DNA of 64,000 nucleotides, from the NCBI RefSeq assembly GCF_039832105.1, contig NZ_JBDOHS010000012.1:16947-80946 (forward strand), written 5' to 3'. Below are positions 34,313 through 42,288 of the stretch, one piece after another. Each line of letters starts with the position of its first letter. The stretch's first letter is position 1. The notes under the pieces were generated by a model. That model was not told the DNA's origin, made no database searches, and saw nothing but the letters and a program-made list of their open reading frames with translations. This stretch comes from Dorea_A sp016295505 (GTDB lineage Bacteria > Bacillota > Clostridia > Lachnospirales > Lachnospiraceae). Position numbers and translations under genes: made by a program.

Positions 34313-35944
34313 TTAGATTAATGCAAGGATAATACACTGAATTACAAAGAACGCAATCAATGCATATCCGATCTTGTCCAGTTTTCCAGGAACAACATAG
34401 TAACCATCAGCATCTTTTTCTTTAATCTTTCCTGCAACGGCAAGCTGCATCACATTGCTGATCGTCAGCTGATCTCCGGTTGCTGTCTCAAATGCAAATT
34501 CTCCGACAACTTCTTTCTGTGCTTCCCTGCGATTTGTAAGAATACTTACAATATAACCCACTGCAAACGCTACCAGGAAACCAAAGAAATTCCACCACAA
34601 AGATCCAATATCTGTACAGAGGAACATATAAAGGTCTACAATAAGGCCAGTAATGATCGCTGCAATACAACCCTTTTCATTTCCTTTTTTACAGAATACA
34701 GCGAGTGTAAATGCACTGAGCATACATGGATAGAACATTGGTCCAATCACATTTATGATGTCAAGTACAGTTCCGAGGCCTCCGAGGAACAGGGCAAATA
34801 TTGTTGCAAAAACACCCCAGAACAACGTCATATAGCGTGATACTTTCAGACATTGTTCATCTGTTGCTTCCGGTTTCCATTTTTTATAGAAATCATTAAT
34901 CGTTACGGTCGCAAGTGAATTCAAAGCAGAGTCAACACTGGACATACCTGCGGCAAAAACACCTGCAGTGACCAGTCCTGCAATTCCTACCGGAAGATAC
35001 TGTGTAATAAAAGTAAGCATTACATAGTCAGAATTTTCAAATGTCTTTCCGCCAAATGTTGTAAAGAGGCAGATACCCGCGAACAGGAAGGCAAGTGTCT
35101 GAATCGGAACGATAAAACCTGCCAGTGAAAGAGAAAGCTTTGTCTCTCGAATGGACTTTGCAGTCAGTACACGCTGTACCTGACTCTGATCGGTTCCGAG
35201 ATATGTCAGATACAGGAATCCGGAACCAAGAAGGCCTCCCCAGAAGCTGTATGGATTATCCAGCCCCAGACTGAAATCCAGTCCCCGCACCATATTATTA
35301 GAAGCTGCATTGGCCAGGATTGTGCCAAGTCCGCCGTCTGTTGTAAAGATCGGGATCAGAATGGCAAGAATAACGCCCAGCCAGATCACGAACATCTGCA
35401 CAACATCCGTCCAGATAACAGCAGAAATTCCACCTGTAATGGTATATGCAATTGCAAAGATTCCCATGATCAGAATTGCTATTTTCGTATCTATTCCCAG
35501 GATCATGGATAACGCGAGTGCCGGTCCAAACATAACAACAGCTGTCTGAAGTCCTCTGGAGAGGAGGAAAATGGCTGCCATCAAAGTCCTGGACTTTGAT
35601 CCAAAACGTTTTTCCAGATACTCATAGATACTGACAACCTTTGTATTATAGAAAAACGGTACAAAAGTTGTCATTAAGATTACCATAACCAGTGGGAACT
35701 GGAATGTATAAGTCAGTCGCTGAAGGCCACTTGTATATCCCCATCCCGGCATTCCGATAAAGGAAACAGCCGAACACTGTGTCGCCATTACGGAAAGACC
35801 AATCGCCCACCACGGAATCTTTCTGCTTCCAAGGAAATAAGATTCTGTATTTGTATTGGATTTTCCGACTCTTGTTCCAAGAAACAGCATTGCTCCAAAA
35901 TATACCACTAAGACGATCCAGTTAATTACACCAAAGTTACCCAT
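34313..35944 (-). CDS. Sodium:solute symporter family transporter
   Basis: Imports a solute with Na+, probably the sugar processed by the adjacent GH31 enzyme. The 543-residue product has 13-14 hydrophobic helices and SSS hallmarks such as SYFLGSRKIPWWAIGLSVMA in helix 1-2 and YLGTDQSQVQRVLTAKS after helix 7. It overlaps the GH31 stop by eight bases, with AAGGAGGGA upstream of its ATG. A sugar ligand (SGLT-like) is inferred from context. Confidence 0.93.
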   Translation of the reverse strand: MGNFGVINWIVLVVYFGAMLFLGTRVGKSNTNTESYFLGSRKIPWWAIGLSVMATQCSAVSFIGMPGWGYTSGLQRLTYTFQFPLVMVILMTTFVPFFYNTKVVSIYEYLEKRFGSKSRTLMAAIFLLSRGLQTAVVMFGPALALSMILGIDTKIAILIMGIFAIAYTITGGISAVIWTDVVQMFVIWLGVILAILIPIFTTDGGLGTILANAASNNMVRGLDFSLGLDNPYSFWGGLLGSGFLYLTYLGTDQSQVQRVLTAKSIRETKLSLSLAGFIVPIQTLAFLFAGICLFTTFGGKTFENSDYVMLTFITQYLPVGIAGLVTAGVFAAGMSSVDSALNSLATVTINDFYKKWKPEATDEQCLKVSRYMTLFWGVFATIFALFLGGLGTVLDIINVIGPMFYPCMLSAFTLAVFCKKGNEKGCIAAIITGLIVDLYMFLCTDIGSLWWNFFGFLVAFAVGYIVSILTNRREAQKEVVGEFAFETATGDQLTISNVMQLAVAGKIKEKDADGYYVVPGKLDKIGYALIAFFVIQCIILALI

Positions 35945-37964
35945 TAAAGATTCCCTCCTTCTCTTGTTTTACAAATACCGGTATTTCATCAATTGCTGCA
36001 GTACATGTTATGGTTTGTCCTCCGGTAATTTTTTCTTTACTGTGAATCTGTATCCACTCTCCTTTTGGGAGATATACCTTCCGCTCTCTTTCTCCACTAT
36101 ATAAGACCGGTGCTACCATAATATCCGGGCCGAACATATACTGATCTTCGATATCCCATGCTTTATTGTCATCCGGATAATCAAAGAACAGCGGACGCAT
36201 AACAGGATATCCCTTTTCGTGTGCGATACACATCTGTTCTTTTATATATGGCCGCATTTTTTCACGAAGATACATATACTTTTTACAGATCTCATATACC
36301 TCATCTCCAAATGACCACACTTCGTTCGCAGAACCGCTTGTATATCTCCATTCCTTTGCATTTTTTCCCGTAAATACAAGGTCTGCCGGATCTGTCACGA
36401 CCGGACTTCGAAATCCATGCAACCGGAATACCGGACAGAATGTTCCAAATTCAAACCAGCGCACCAGGCATTCTCTGAATTCAGGTGAGTCCGCATTTCC
36501 TCCATGAAAACCGCCAATATCAGTCGTCCACCAGGGAATTCCGGAAAGGCCCATATTCATGCCGGCCGCAACCTGGTTGCGAAGTGACTGGAAATCAGAA
36601 GCGACATCTCCTGTCCATACCAGAGATCCATATCTCTGGGAGCCTGCCCATGCGCAGCGCGTCAGGCTTAAGATCTCTTCTTCTCCTTCTGCTTTACGTC
36701 CTTCATAGACCATTCTGGCAAAATCTTTTGGATAGAGATTGCCGACCTCCTTATCTGCACCTTTGAAGAAACGATAATTTTCATACTCATATCTGGTAAC
36801 CTCCGGTTCACACTCATCCAGCCAGAACAGGTGAATACCCTTATCGTAATAGTGTGCTTTCAGCTTCTGCCAGACGAATGCTCTTGCGTCCGGATTGGTA
36901 GCATCCATATAAGTATCCTTATTCTTAATATTGAATCTGGAACCTGCTTCCGTCCGGATCAGATATCCCATTTCTTCCATGTATTTATAGTTTTCACTTG
37001 CCTCCTCGACAGTTGGCCATACCGACACCATAAGTTCGATTCCCATTTCCTTCAACTCCCGGACCATCCCATCCGGATCCGGCCAGAATTCAGGATCAAA
37101 CCGGAAATCCCCCTGTGCGGTCCAATGGAAAAAGTCAATTACAATCACCGAGATCGGAAGCCCTCTGCGCTTATATTCTCTGGCAACATTCAATAATTCT
37201 TCCTGTGTCCGGTATCGAAGCTTACACTGCCAGAAACCGGTCGCATAATCCGGCATCATCGGAGCTCTTCCGGTCACATTCGTATAAGCTTCCATAATTT
37301 CTGCCGGTGTATCTCCCGCAGTGATCCAGTAGTCCATCTGCTTAGTCGAATCGGCGATCCATTCCGTCAGATTACGTCCGAAGATCGCTTTTCCAATTGC
37401 AGGATTGTTCCACAACAGGCCATATCCCCTGCTGGAAAGTGTAAACGGAACAGAAATCTGAGAATTACGCTGTGCCAGTTCCAGAGAACAGCCTTTCAGA
37501 TCCAGATAAGGATGCGTATATTCTCCCATTCCGTAAAACCGTTCATCCTCTTTTGCTTCAAATTTTACGGACAGTTTAAAGTTACTGGTTCCAGGATATG
37601 GAACAAAAGTACGTGGCGCAATTTCCAGCGCACTGTCCGGTTCACCGGGAGCACTTTCACGAAATCTGTTTTTATCATATTCTTCAAGAAGAAGTTGTCC
37701 TTCCTGATTATAAAACTTCATTTTCCCTGTGCACAATACCTCGCATCTTATCTTGCCGTTTTCTATGGCTGCTGTTTTCCCGTCAATTGTGATGCGGTCA
37801 TCTTCGGCTTTCTCCTGCGGATCAATGAGCGCAGACAGATCCTGATCAAAAAAATCATGATTATGAGTTGCCCTTATTCGAAGTCCATTTTTTCCATAAG
37901 GTTCAATGCACAACAATTCCTTGTCAAACCGCCGGTACAATTTTCCGTTCTTTTCATATAACAC
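35937..37964 (-). CDS. GH31 alpha-glycosidase (alpha-xylosidase/alpha-glucosidase type)
   Basis: Retaining alpha-glycosidase. An N-terminal beta-sandwich leads into the barrel; the nucleophile Asp lies in WLDECEPE (about residue 383) and the acid/base Asp in WTGDVASDF. The WLDxxEPE form is common in alpha-xylosidase-like GH31 enzymes, so a xyloglucan or isoprimeverose substrate is possible but not proven. There is no signal peptide in ~675 residues. An ATG at 37991 lies inside the operator and ~10 bases from the predicted transcript start without a ribosome site. The GTG at 37964, after GGAGGGAAGGGGG, is preferred. Confidence 0.9.
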   Translation of the reverse strand: MLYEKNGKLYRRFDKELLCIEPYGKNGLRIRATHNHDFFDQDLSALIDPQEKAEDDRITIDGKTAAIENGKIRCEVLCTGKMKFYNQEGQLLLEEYDKNRFRESAPGEPDSALEIAPRTFVPYPGTSNFKLSVKFEAKEDERFYGMGEYTHPYLDLKGCSLELAQRNSQISVPFTLSSRGYGLLWNNPAIGKAIFGRNLTEWIADSTKQMDYWITAGDTPAEIMEAYTNVTGRAPMMPDYATGFWQCKLRYRTQEELLNVAREYKRRGLPISVIVIDFFHWTAQGDFRFDPEFWPDPDGMVRELKEMGIELMVSVWPTVEEASENYKYMEEMGYLIRTEAGSRFNIKNKDTYMDATNPDARAFVWQKLKAHYYDKGIHLFWLDECEPEVTRYEYENYRFFKGADKEVGNLYPKDFARMVYEGRKAEGEEEILSLTRCAWAGSQRYGSLVWTGDVASDFQSLRNQVAAGMNMGLSGIPWWTTDIGGFHGGNADSPEFRECLVRWFEFGTFCPVFRLHGFRSPVVTDPADLVFTGKNAKEWRYTSGSANEVWSFGDEVYEICKKYMYLREKMRPYIKEQMCIAHEKGYPVMRPLFFDYPDDNKAWDIEDQYMFGPDIMVAPVLYSGERERKVYLPKGEWIQIHSKEKITGGQTITCTAAIDEIPVFVKQEKEGIFNG

Positions 37965-37989
37965 TTCATTTCCCCCTTCCCTCCGCATC

Positions 37990-38007
37990 ATTTAACACGT
38001 GTTAAAT
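37990..38007. promoter_or_regulatory. LacI-type operator at the GH31 transcription start
   Basis: A perfect 18-base palindrome with centre AACACGTGTT covers the predicted +1 region of the GH31 promoter. It shares a 14-base core with the site at 38060. Confidence 0.82.
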
Positions 38008-38009
38008 AG

Positions 38010-38038
38010 AAAATAACAGCATTTCCATTTTTTGTCAA
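38010..38038 (-). promoter_or_regulatory. Sigma-A promoter of the GH31-symporter operon
   Basis: On the minus strand consensus TTGACA (38033-38038) and TATTTT (38010-38015) are 17 bases apart. It is bracketed by the two operators. Confidence 0.82.
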
Positions 38039-38059
38039 TATTAATATTATTATTACTTT

Positions 38060-38073
38060 TTAACACGTGTTAA
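38060..38073. promoter_or_regulatory. Upstream LacI-type operator of the GH31 operon
   Basis: The 14-base perfect palindrome TTAACACGTGTTAA lies 22 bases upstream of the -35 element. Centre-to-centre distance to the other operator is ~68 bases, compatible with looping and with autoregulation of the divergent regulator. Confidence 0.8.
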
Positions 38074-38221
38074 TTCATTAAAATGCATAATTTTCGCATG
38101 TGTTTTTCAGCAATTATTACCACATTCAAGAATTCATCCGCAAATCATCCGAAACGACTGGTCAGAAATTCTTTTATTTGCTAAAATGAACTATAAATAT
38201 CTGAAAAGGTGTGAATCTATT

Positions 38222-39274
38222 ATGCCCAAAAACTACTCGAGACTGACATTAGAAGAGATTTCGGCGGAGATCAACGTATCCCGTACAACCATATATAAAG
38301 TCATCAATAATAAGGGAGTGGTCTCTGAAAAAACAAGAGAAAAAGTATTGACCGCGCTTGAAAAATATAACTATGTGCCGAATAATAACGCAAGGAATCT
38401 TGCGATGAATAAAAAATACCGGATTGCACTCATTGATTTTGAATCACCGGACGCAACCTATTTTTCTTCTTCTGTTGAGCGGGGAATCCAGCAGGTTATG
38501 CGCGACTATGGAGATCATGGATTAACCATTCAGCACTATACTTCTCCGGTTCATCATCCGGCGCAGCAGAATAAAGATATTCATGAAGCCTATGACAGGG
38601 GCATCCGCCATTTTATCATTGCTTCCGCTGACTGCACCATGATTCAGTCAGAACTGGACTGGTTGGCAGAGAACGACTGTACCGTGATCCTTCTCAGCAA
38701 AGACATTCCGGATTCTCCCTGCGATGCATTTATCGGAATTGATGAATATAAAGGCGGTAAGCTCGCCGGTGAAGTGATGGGGAAGATGATGCCGGTCGGT
38801 GGAAAGCTCCAGATTCTTATGGCAAAAGAATCTTCGTCCAACATTATGACGATCAAAACAAGGTATCAGGGATTTCTTGATAAGATCCGGACATTTTCCA
38901 ATATTGAGGTACTTCCTGTTGCCAGTGATCTGTCCGGTAAAGAACAGATTCAGGAAACACTTCTGAAGATATTGGAGACACCCGGTCTGTCGGGCATATT
39001 TGATCTGACATATCAACTGGAACTGGTATCTCAGGTTCTTCGCGCCAGACATCGTGAAGATCTGAAACTGGTCGGAATTGACCTTTTTCCGGAGATTCGC
39101 AGCTATATTGCCGATAATACGATAGATGCTGTTGTTTTCCAGAACCTGGAAGCCCAGACATATCTGGCATGCAGACTTCTTTTTGAAAATATCTGCTATG
39201 GTAAGACGATAAAAAAAGAAAAATATTATTCAAAACTTGATATTATTATGAGCGAAAATCTGGAGTATTTTTAA
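38222..39274 (+). CDS. LacI-family regulator of the GH31 locus
   Basis: Helix-turn-helix LTLEEISAEINVSRTTIYKV, the hinge NNNARNL and a sugar-sensing effector domain; ~350 residues from the ATG at 38222, with AAAGGTG upstream. A longer frame begins at 38186 without a ribosome site. It is divergent from GH31. The two CACGTG-centred palindromes in the gap are its likely operators, repressing GH31 and the symporter until the sugar appears. Confidence 0.9.
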   Translation: MPKNYSRLTLEEISAEINVSRTTIYKVINNKGVVSEKTREKVLTALEKYNYVPNNNARNLAMNKKYRIALIDFESPDATYFSSSVERGIQQVMRDYGDHGLTIQHYTSPVHHPAQQNKDIHEAYDRGIRHFIIASADCTMIQSELDWLAENDCTVILLSKDIPDSPCDAFIGIDEYKGGKLAGEVMGKMMPVGGKLQILMAKESSSNIMTIKTRYQGFLDKIRTFSNIEVLPVASDLSGKEQIQETLLKILETPGLSGIFDLTYQLELVSQVLRARHREDLKLVGIDLFPEIRSYIADNTIDAVVFQNLEAQTYLACRLLFENICYGKTIKKEKYYSKLDIIMSENLEYF

Positions 39275-39304
39275 TTGGTATATACCATGAAATATTGCTA
39301 TAAT
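39275..39304 (+). promoter_or_regulatory. Promoter of the surface repeat protein gene
   Basis: TTGGTA (39275-39280) and consensus TATAAT (39299-39304) are 18 bases apart. The -35 abuts the regulator stop codon. Confidence 0.72.
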
Positions 39305-39380
39305 ATGGACTGATTATAAAACATTTGGTATGACTTATGAATTACAGAAATAAAGAACGGAAATGAAAGGAGAAAAAGGT

Positions 39381-41336
39381 GTGTTGAAAAAAGGAAAGAG
39401 AGTTTTGGCGGTTTTGTGCGGGATATGTCTGGCATCAGGAATTTTGTCAATGAAAGCAGCCGCAACAGAGGAATTGCAGACATCCGCAATAGATGCAGAG
39501 GTGGGACAGAATGATGTGGATGCTGCCGTGGCCAGAAGCTATGGAAAATTAATCTACAATATAGCTGTTCATCCGGGGAGTAAAGATACTCTTTTATCTG
39601 TAAAAGAAAATTTATGTCCTCCAATTCAAAATCCGGAAAGCGAGCAGGTACAGGAGGCAAGAGCAGAAGCACTGTCTGATCTTTACCTGAGTGTAGCGAA
39701 ACAGCCGGAAATGGGATCTCAGTTGTGTGAGTTGTTTGAAGGTTATCTTGGCGGTAAACCGGCAAATCCTTCCGAACGTGTGCAGGCAGCCGCAGTAAAG
39801 AGTCTGGGAGCATTGATGGAAGCGATTTCAATGAATCCGGAGGCAAAGAATAAGTTGTTGGAGTTGGAAGAACAGCTTAGCCCGGATATTAACAATCCGG
39901 ATTCCGAAATGATTCAGGAGGCAAGAGCAGAAGCATTGTCTTATCTTTACCTGTGTGTAGCGAGACAGCCGGAAACGGGATCGGCGTTGTATGAGTTGTT
40001 TGAAGGTTTTCTTGGCGCTAAACCGGCAAATCCTTCCGAACATGTGCAGGCAGCGGCAGTAAAGAGCCTGGGAGCATTGATGGAAGCGATTTCAATGAAT
40101 CCGGAAGCAAAGGATACGTTGTTGAAGTTGGAAGAGCAGCTTAGCCCGGATATTAACAATCCGGATTCTGAAATGGTACAGGTGGCACGAGCAGAAGCAT
40201 TGGCTTTTCTTTACCTGGGTGTAGCGAAACAGCCGGAAATGGGACCTTGGTTGTGTGAGTTGTTTGAAGGTTTTCTTGGCGCTAAACCGGTAAATCCTTC
40301 CGAACGCGTGCAGGCAGCAGCAGTAAAGAGTCTGGGAGCATTGATGGAAGCGATTTCAATGAATCCGGAGGCCAGGAACAAGTTGTTGGATTTGGAAGAG
40401 CAACTTAGCCCGGATATGAACAATCCGGATTCCGAAATGGTACAGGTGGCACGAGCAGAAGCATTGGCTGATCTTTACCTGTGTGTAGGGAAACAGCCGG
40501 AAATGGGATCACAGTTGTGCGAATTGTTTGAAAGTTATCTTGGCGAGAAACCGGTAACTCCTTCCGAACGTGTGCAGGCGGCAGCCGTTAAGAGTTTGGG
40601 AGCATTGATCGAAGCTATTTCAATGAATTCGGATGGAAGGAATACATTGATGAATCTGGAAGAGCAGTTTAGCCCGGATATTAACAATCCGGATTCCGAA
40701 ATGGTGCAGGCGGCTATGACAACGCCATGCGGTAAAATAATTGAAGCATTAGCGAAGACTCCGGATCAGAAAGATTATTTTATGGATATCCTTAAGCAAT
40801 TGGGTGTAAATATTACCAATTTGCAATCCAAAAATGTACAGGCGGCAAGAGCAGAGGCTTTGCAATATCTTTACACCAAGGTTGCAGAAGTTCCGGATAT
40901 GGAACCGTTTCTCAGCCAGACTTTTAAAGAACTGCTGGGATATTTTACCGTTTCTTTTGATTCTGATGGAGGAACTGCAGTTGAGCAGATAATGATACCT
41001 TATAATTCTTCCATAGATAGGCCGGCAGATCCTACGAAAGAAGGATATGTTTTTGCAGGATGGTATCTGGGAGAAAACCCGTTTGATTTTAACACTCTTA
41101 TTACCAGTGATATTACATTACAGGCAAAATGGACGGAAAAGGTTATTGAGCCGGAAAATAAAGGTGACAGTCAGACATCAGGTAAGGATATGCAAATTAA
41201 TATATCTAACCAGTCTGCTGTTAAAAAAGCTCCGGAGACAGGCAGTAATTTTATGATGGAAGTATGGATTGCTTTGATATTATTAAGCGGAACTGTCCTG
41301 ACGGGTATGATCGTTTACAGACGAAGAAATAACTGA
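39381..41336 (+). CDS. Sortase-anchored surface protein with 44-residue helical repeats and an InlB-type B-repeat
   Basis: Predicted cell-wall-linked adhesin-like protein of ~651 residues. In order: a signal peptide (basic KKGKR, hydrophobic core, cleavage near KAAATEE); then about five 88-residue repeats, each made of two alternating 44-residue helical units (VQAAAVKSLGALMEAISMNP and ARAEALSYLYLCVARQPE types), plus a final partial unit. Next come one Listeria-Bacteroides B-repeat (VSFDSDGGTAVEQI to FAGWYLGENPF to LQAKW), a linker and APETG. Last are a membrane helix and an RRRNN tail, an LPxTG-like sorting signal. AAAGGAG lies eight bases before GTG 39381; an ATG at 39363 lacks a site. Function and ligand are unknown; own promoter and terminator. 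Confidence 0.85.
   Translation: MLKKGKRVLAVLCGICLASGILSMKAAATEELQTSAIDAEVGQNDVDAAVARSYGKLIYNIAVHPGSKDTLLSVKENLCPPIQNPESEQVQEARAEALSDLYLSVAKQPEMGSQLCELFEGYLGGKPANPSERVQAAAVKSLGALMEAISMNPEAKNKLLELEEQLSPDINNPDSEMIQEARAEALSYLYLCVARQPETGSALYELFEGFLGAKPANPSEHVQAAAVKSLGALMEAISMNPEAKDTLLKLEEQLSPDINNPDSEMVQVARAEALAFLYLGVAKQPEMGPWLCELFEGFLGAKPVNPSERVQAAAVKSLGALMEAISMNPEARNKLLDLEEQLSPDMNNPDSEMVQVARAEALADLYLCVGKQPEMGSQLCELFESYLGEKPVTPSERVQAAAVKSLGALIEAISMNSDGRNTLMNLEEQFSPDINNPDSEMVQAAMTTPCGKIIEALAKTPDQKDYFMDILKQLGVNITNLQSKNVQAARAEALQYLYTKVAEVPDMEPFLSQTFKELLGYFTVSFDSDGGTAVEQIMIPYNSSIDRPADPTKEGYVFAGWYLGENPFDFNTLITSDITLQAKWTEKVIEPENKGDSQTSGKDMQINISNQSAVKKAPETGSNFMMEVWIALILLSGTVLTGMIVYRRRNN
39516..40941 (+). 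repeat. Tandem 264-bp direct repeats inside the surface protein gene
   Basis: Repeat units of 264 bp start at 39516, 39780, 40044, 40308 and 40572, with a partial unit from 40836. Units 2 to 4 are very similar at DNA level, which would let copy number change by recombination. Each unit divides into two 132-bp halves encoding related helices. Unit 5 diverges in its second half. Confidence 0.9.
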
Positions 41337-41417
41337 GAATTGATTATGCAGCGGGGTTTGCCAGTATAGGGAAAAAAGTGGTTGACCTCAAAAGTAAATT
41401 GGAAATTTATAGAATCG

Positions 41418-41453
41418 CCACCTCGGGCTCGGTCAAAGTTCGGGGTGGTTTTT
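41418..41453 (+). terminator. Terminator after the surface protein gene
   Basis: The stem CCACCTCG/CGGGGTGG (41418-41425 with 41441-41448, one G-T pair) is followed by TTTTT, 82 bases after the stop codon. From here to 41570 I see no gene. Confidence 0.8.
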
Positions 41454-41574
41454 CTATATTATAAAACATTATCTGATAAACGTAAAAACGAATGTCAGCA
41501 ATGCCAGAATGAACATTCCAAAAGCCATCAAATCTATCTTTCAATTTTCATTGTGGGTAAATTGTGAGGACAGC

Positions 41575-41603
41575 TTGCATTTCCACTCCGTCTATGGTAT
41601 ACT
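41575..41603 (+). promoter_or_regulatory. Sigma-A promoter of queT
   Basis: TTGCAT (41575-41580) and TATACT (41598-41603) are 17 bases apart. The predicted start near 41610 coincides with the beginning of the structured leader. Confidence 0.82.
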
Positions 41604-41609
41604 CCATAT

Positions 41610-41722
41610 CGTTGCAAAGCCCATAAAAATAAGGTCTACAGGGCTTTCCGGCGGTCACCGCCGTAAAATGTGCCGAGTGTTCGAGACCTTCCACTCGTAA
41701 AACAAAACTAAAGGAGACAAAT
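41610..41722 (+). ncRNA. Structured queT leader with loop-loop pseudoknot, candidate riboswitch
   Basis: Three stems are visible. Stem 1 is AAAGCCC/GGGCTTT (41616-41622 with 41641-41647). Stem 2 is CGGCGG/CCGCCG (41649-41654 with 41658-41663). Stem 3 is CGAGTG/CACTCG (41674-41679 with 41692-41697). Loop 1 holds AAGGTCT (41631-41637) and loop 3 the complement AGACCTT (41684-41690), so a seven-pair loop-loop contact is possible. queT genes are often under preQ1 riboswitches. I cannot fit this leader to a preQ1 class from memory, so the ligand is an inference. The ribosome site AAAGGAGA lies 25 bases after stem 3. Confidence 0.65.
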
Positions 41723-42229
41723 ATGAAAAACAAAAACATTACTTTCATGACCCAGGCAGCCATGATCGCTGCTATCTACGTGGTGCTTACCTACGTATTT
41801 GCACCATTTTCTTTTGGAGAGATTCAGGTTCGTATCTCTGAAGCACTCACTATTCTTCCGGTATTTACTCCGGCCGCTATTCCAGGACTGTTTGTAGGAT
41901 GTCTGATTGGCAATATCTTAGGTGGTGCAATTCTTCCGGATATCATCTTCGGAAGCATTGCAACTTTAATCGGAGCATTTTTCACTTATCAGCTCCGCGA
42001 CAAGAACCAGTTTCTTGCACCGCTGCCGCCGATGCTTGCCAATACAATCATCGTTCCGTTCGTACTTCGCTACGGTTACGGAGTTGCACTGCCGATTCCA
42101 TTCATGATGCTGACGGTCGGTGTTGGTGAAGTTCTATCCTGTGGTGTACTTGGTATGATCCTTTATTATGCACTGAAAAAATACAGAAACATTGTATTTA
42201 AACCAGCAAACGGAGAAAATGCATTTTAA
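41723..42229 (+). CDS. queT: QueT-family queuosine precursor transporter
   Basis: ECF-type substrate-binding (S) component for a queuosine precursor. The 168-residue product has five or six helices and the family segments FSFGEIQVRISEALTILP, GLFVGCLIGN and GGAILPDIIFGS. It needs a shared EcfAAT energising module, which is not in the window. The start follows AAAGGAGA. The structured leader upstream suggests control by the transported ligand. Confidence 0.92.
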   Translation: MKNKNITFMTQAAMIAAIYVVLTYVFAPFSFGEIQVRISEALTILPVFTPAAIPGLFVGCLIGNILGGAILPDIIFGSIATLIGAFFTYQLRDKNQFLAPLPPMLANTIIVPFVLRYGYGVALPIPFMMLTVGVGEVLSCGVLGMILYYALKKYRNIVFKPANGENAF

Positions 42230-42257
42230 ATTTAAATTCTTTTCAGATATTGACGAT

Positions 42258-42288
42258 AAAAATGGCTGCCATAAAGGCAGCCATTTTT
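42258..42288. terminator. Bidirectional terminator between queT and the 813-aa protein gene
   Basis: A 13-bp perfect stem (42258-42270 with 42276-42288) has a five-base loop, with A and T runs on its ends. It serves both converging genes, and its edge overlaps the stop codon at 42288. Confidence 0.92.

Noticed and set aside
37965..37991. ATG-ATG start for the GH31 gene
   Set aside because: It lies almost at the predicted transcription start, has no ribosome site and abuts the operator; the GTG after GGAGGGAAGGGGG fits better.
39516..40941. Repeats as a possible CRISPR array
   Set aside because: The units are 264 bp, coding and in frame, with no short spacers.
41337..41570. Transposon remnant or toxin gene after the surface protein
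   Set aside because: Apart from a terminator the stretch contains no frame or motif that I can support.
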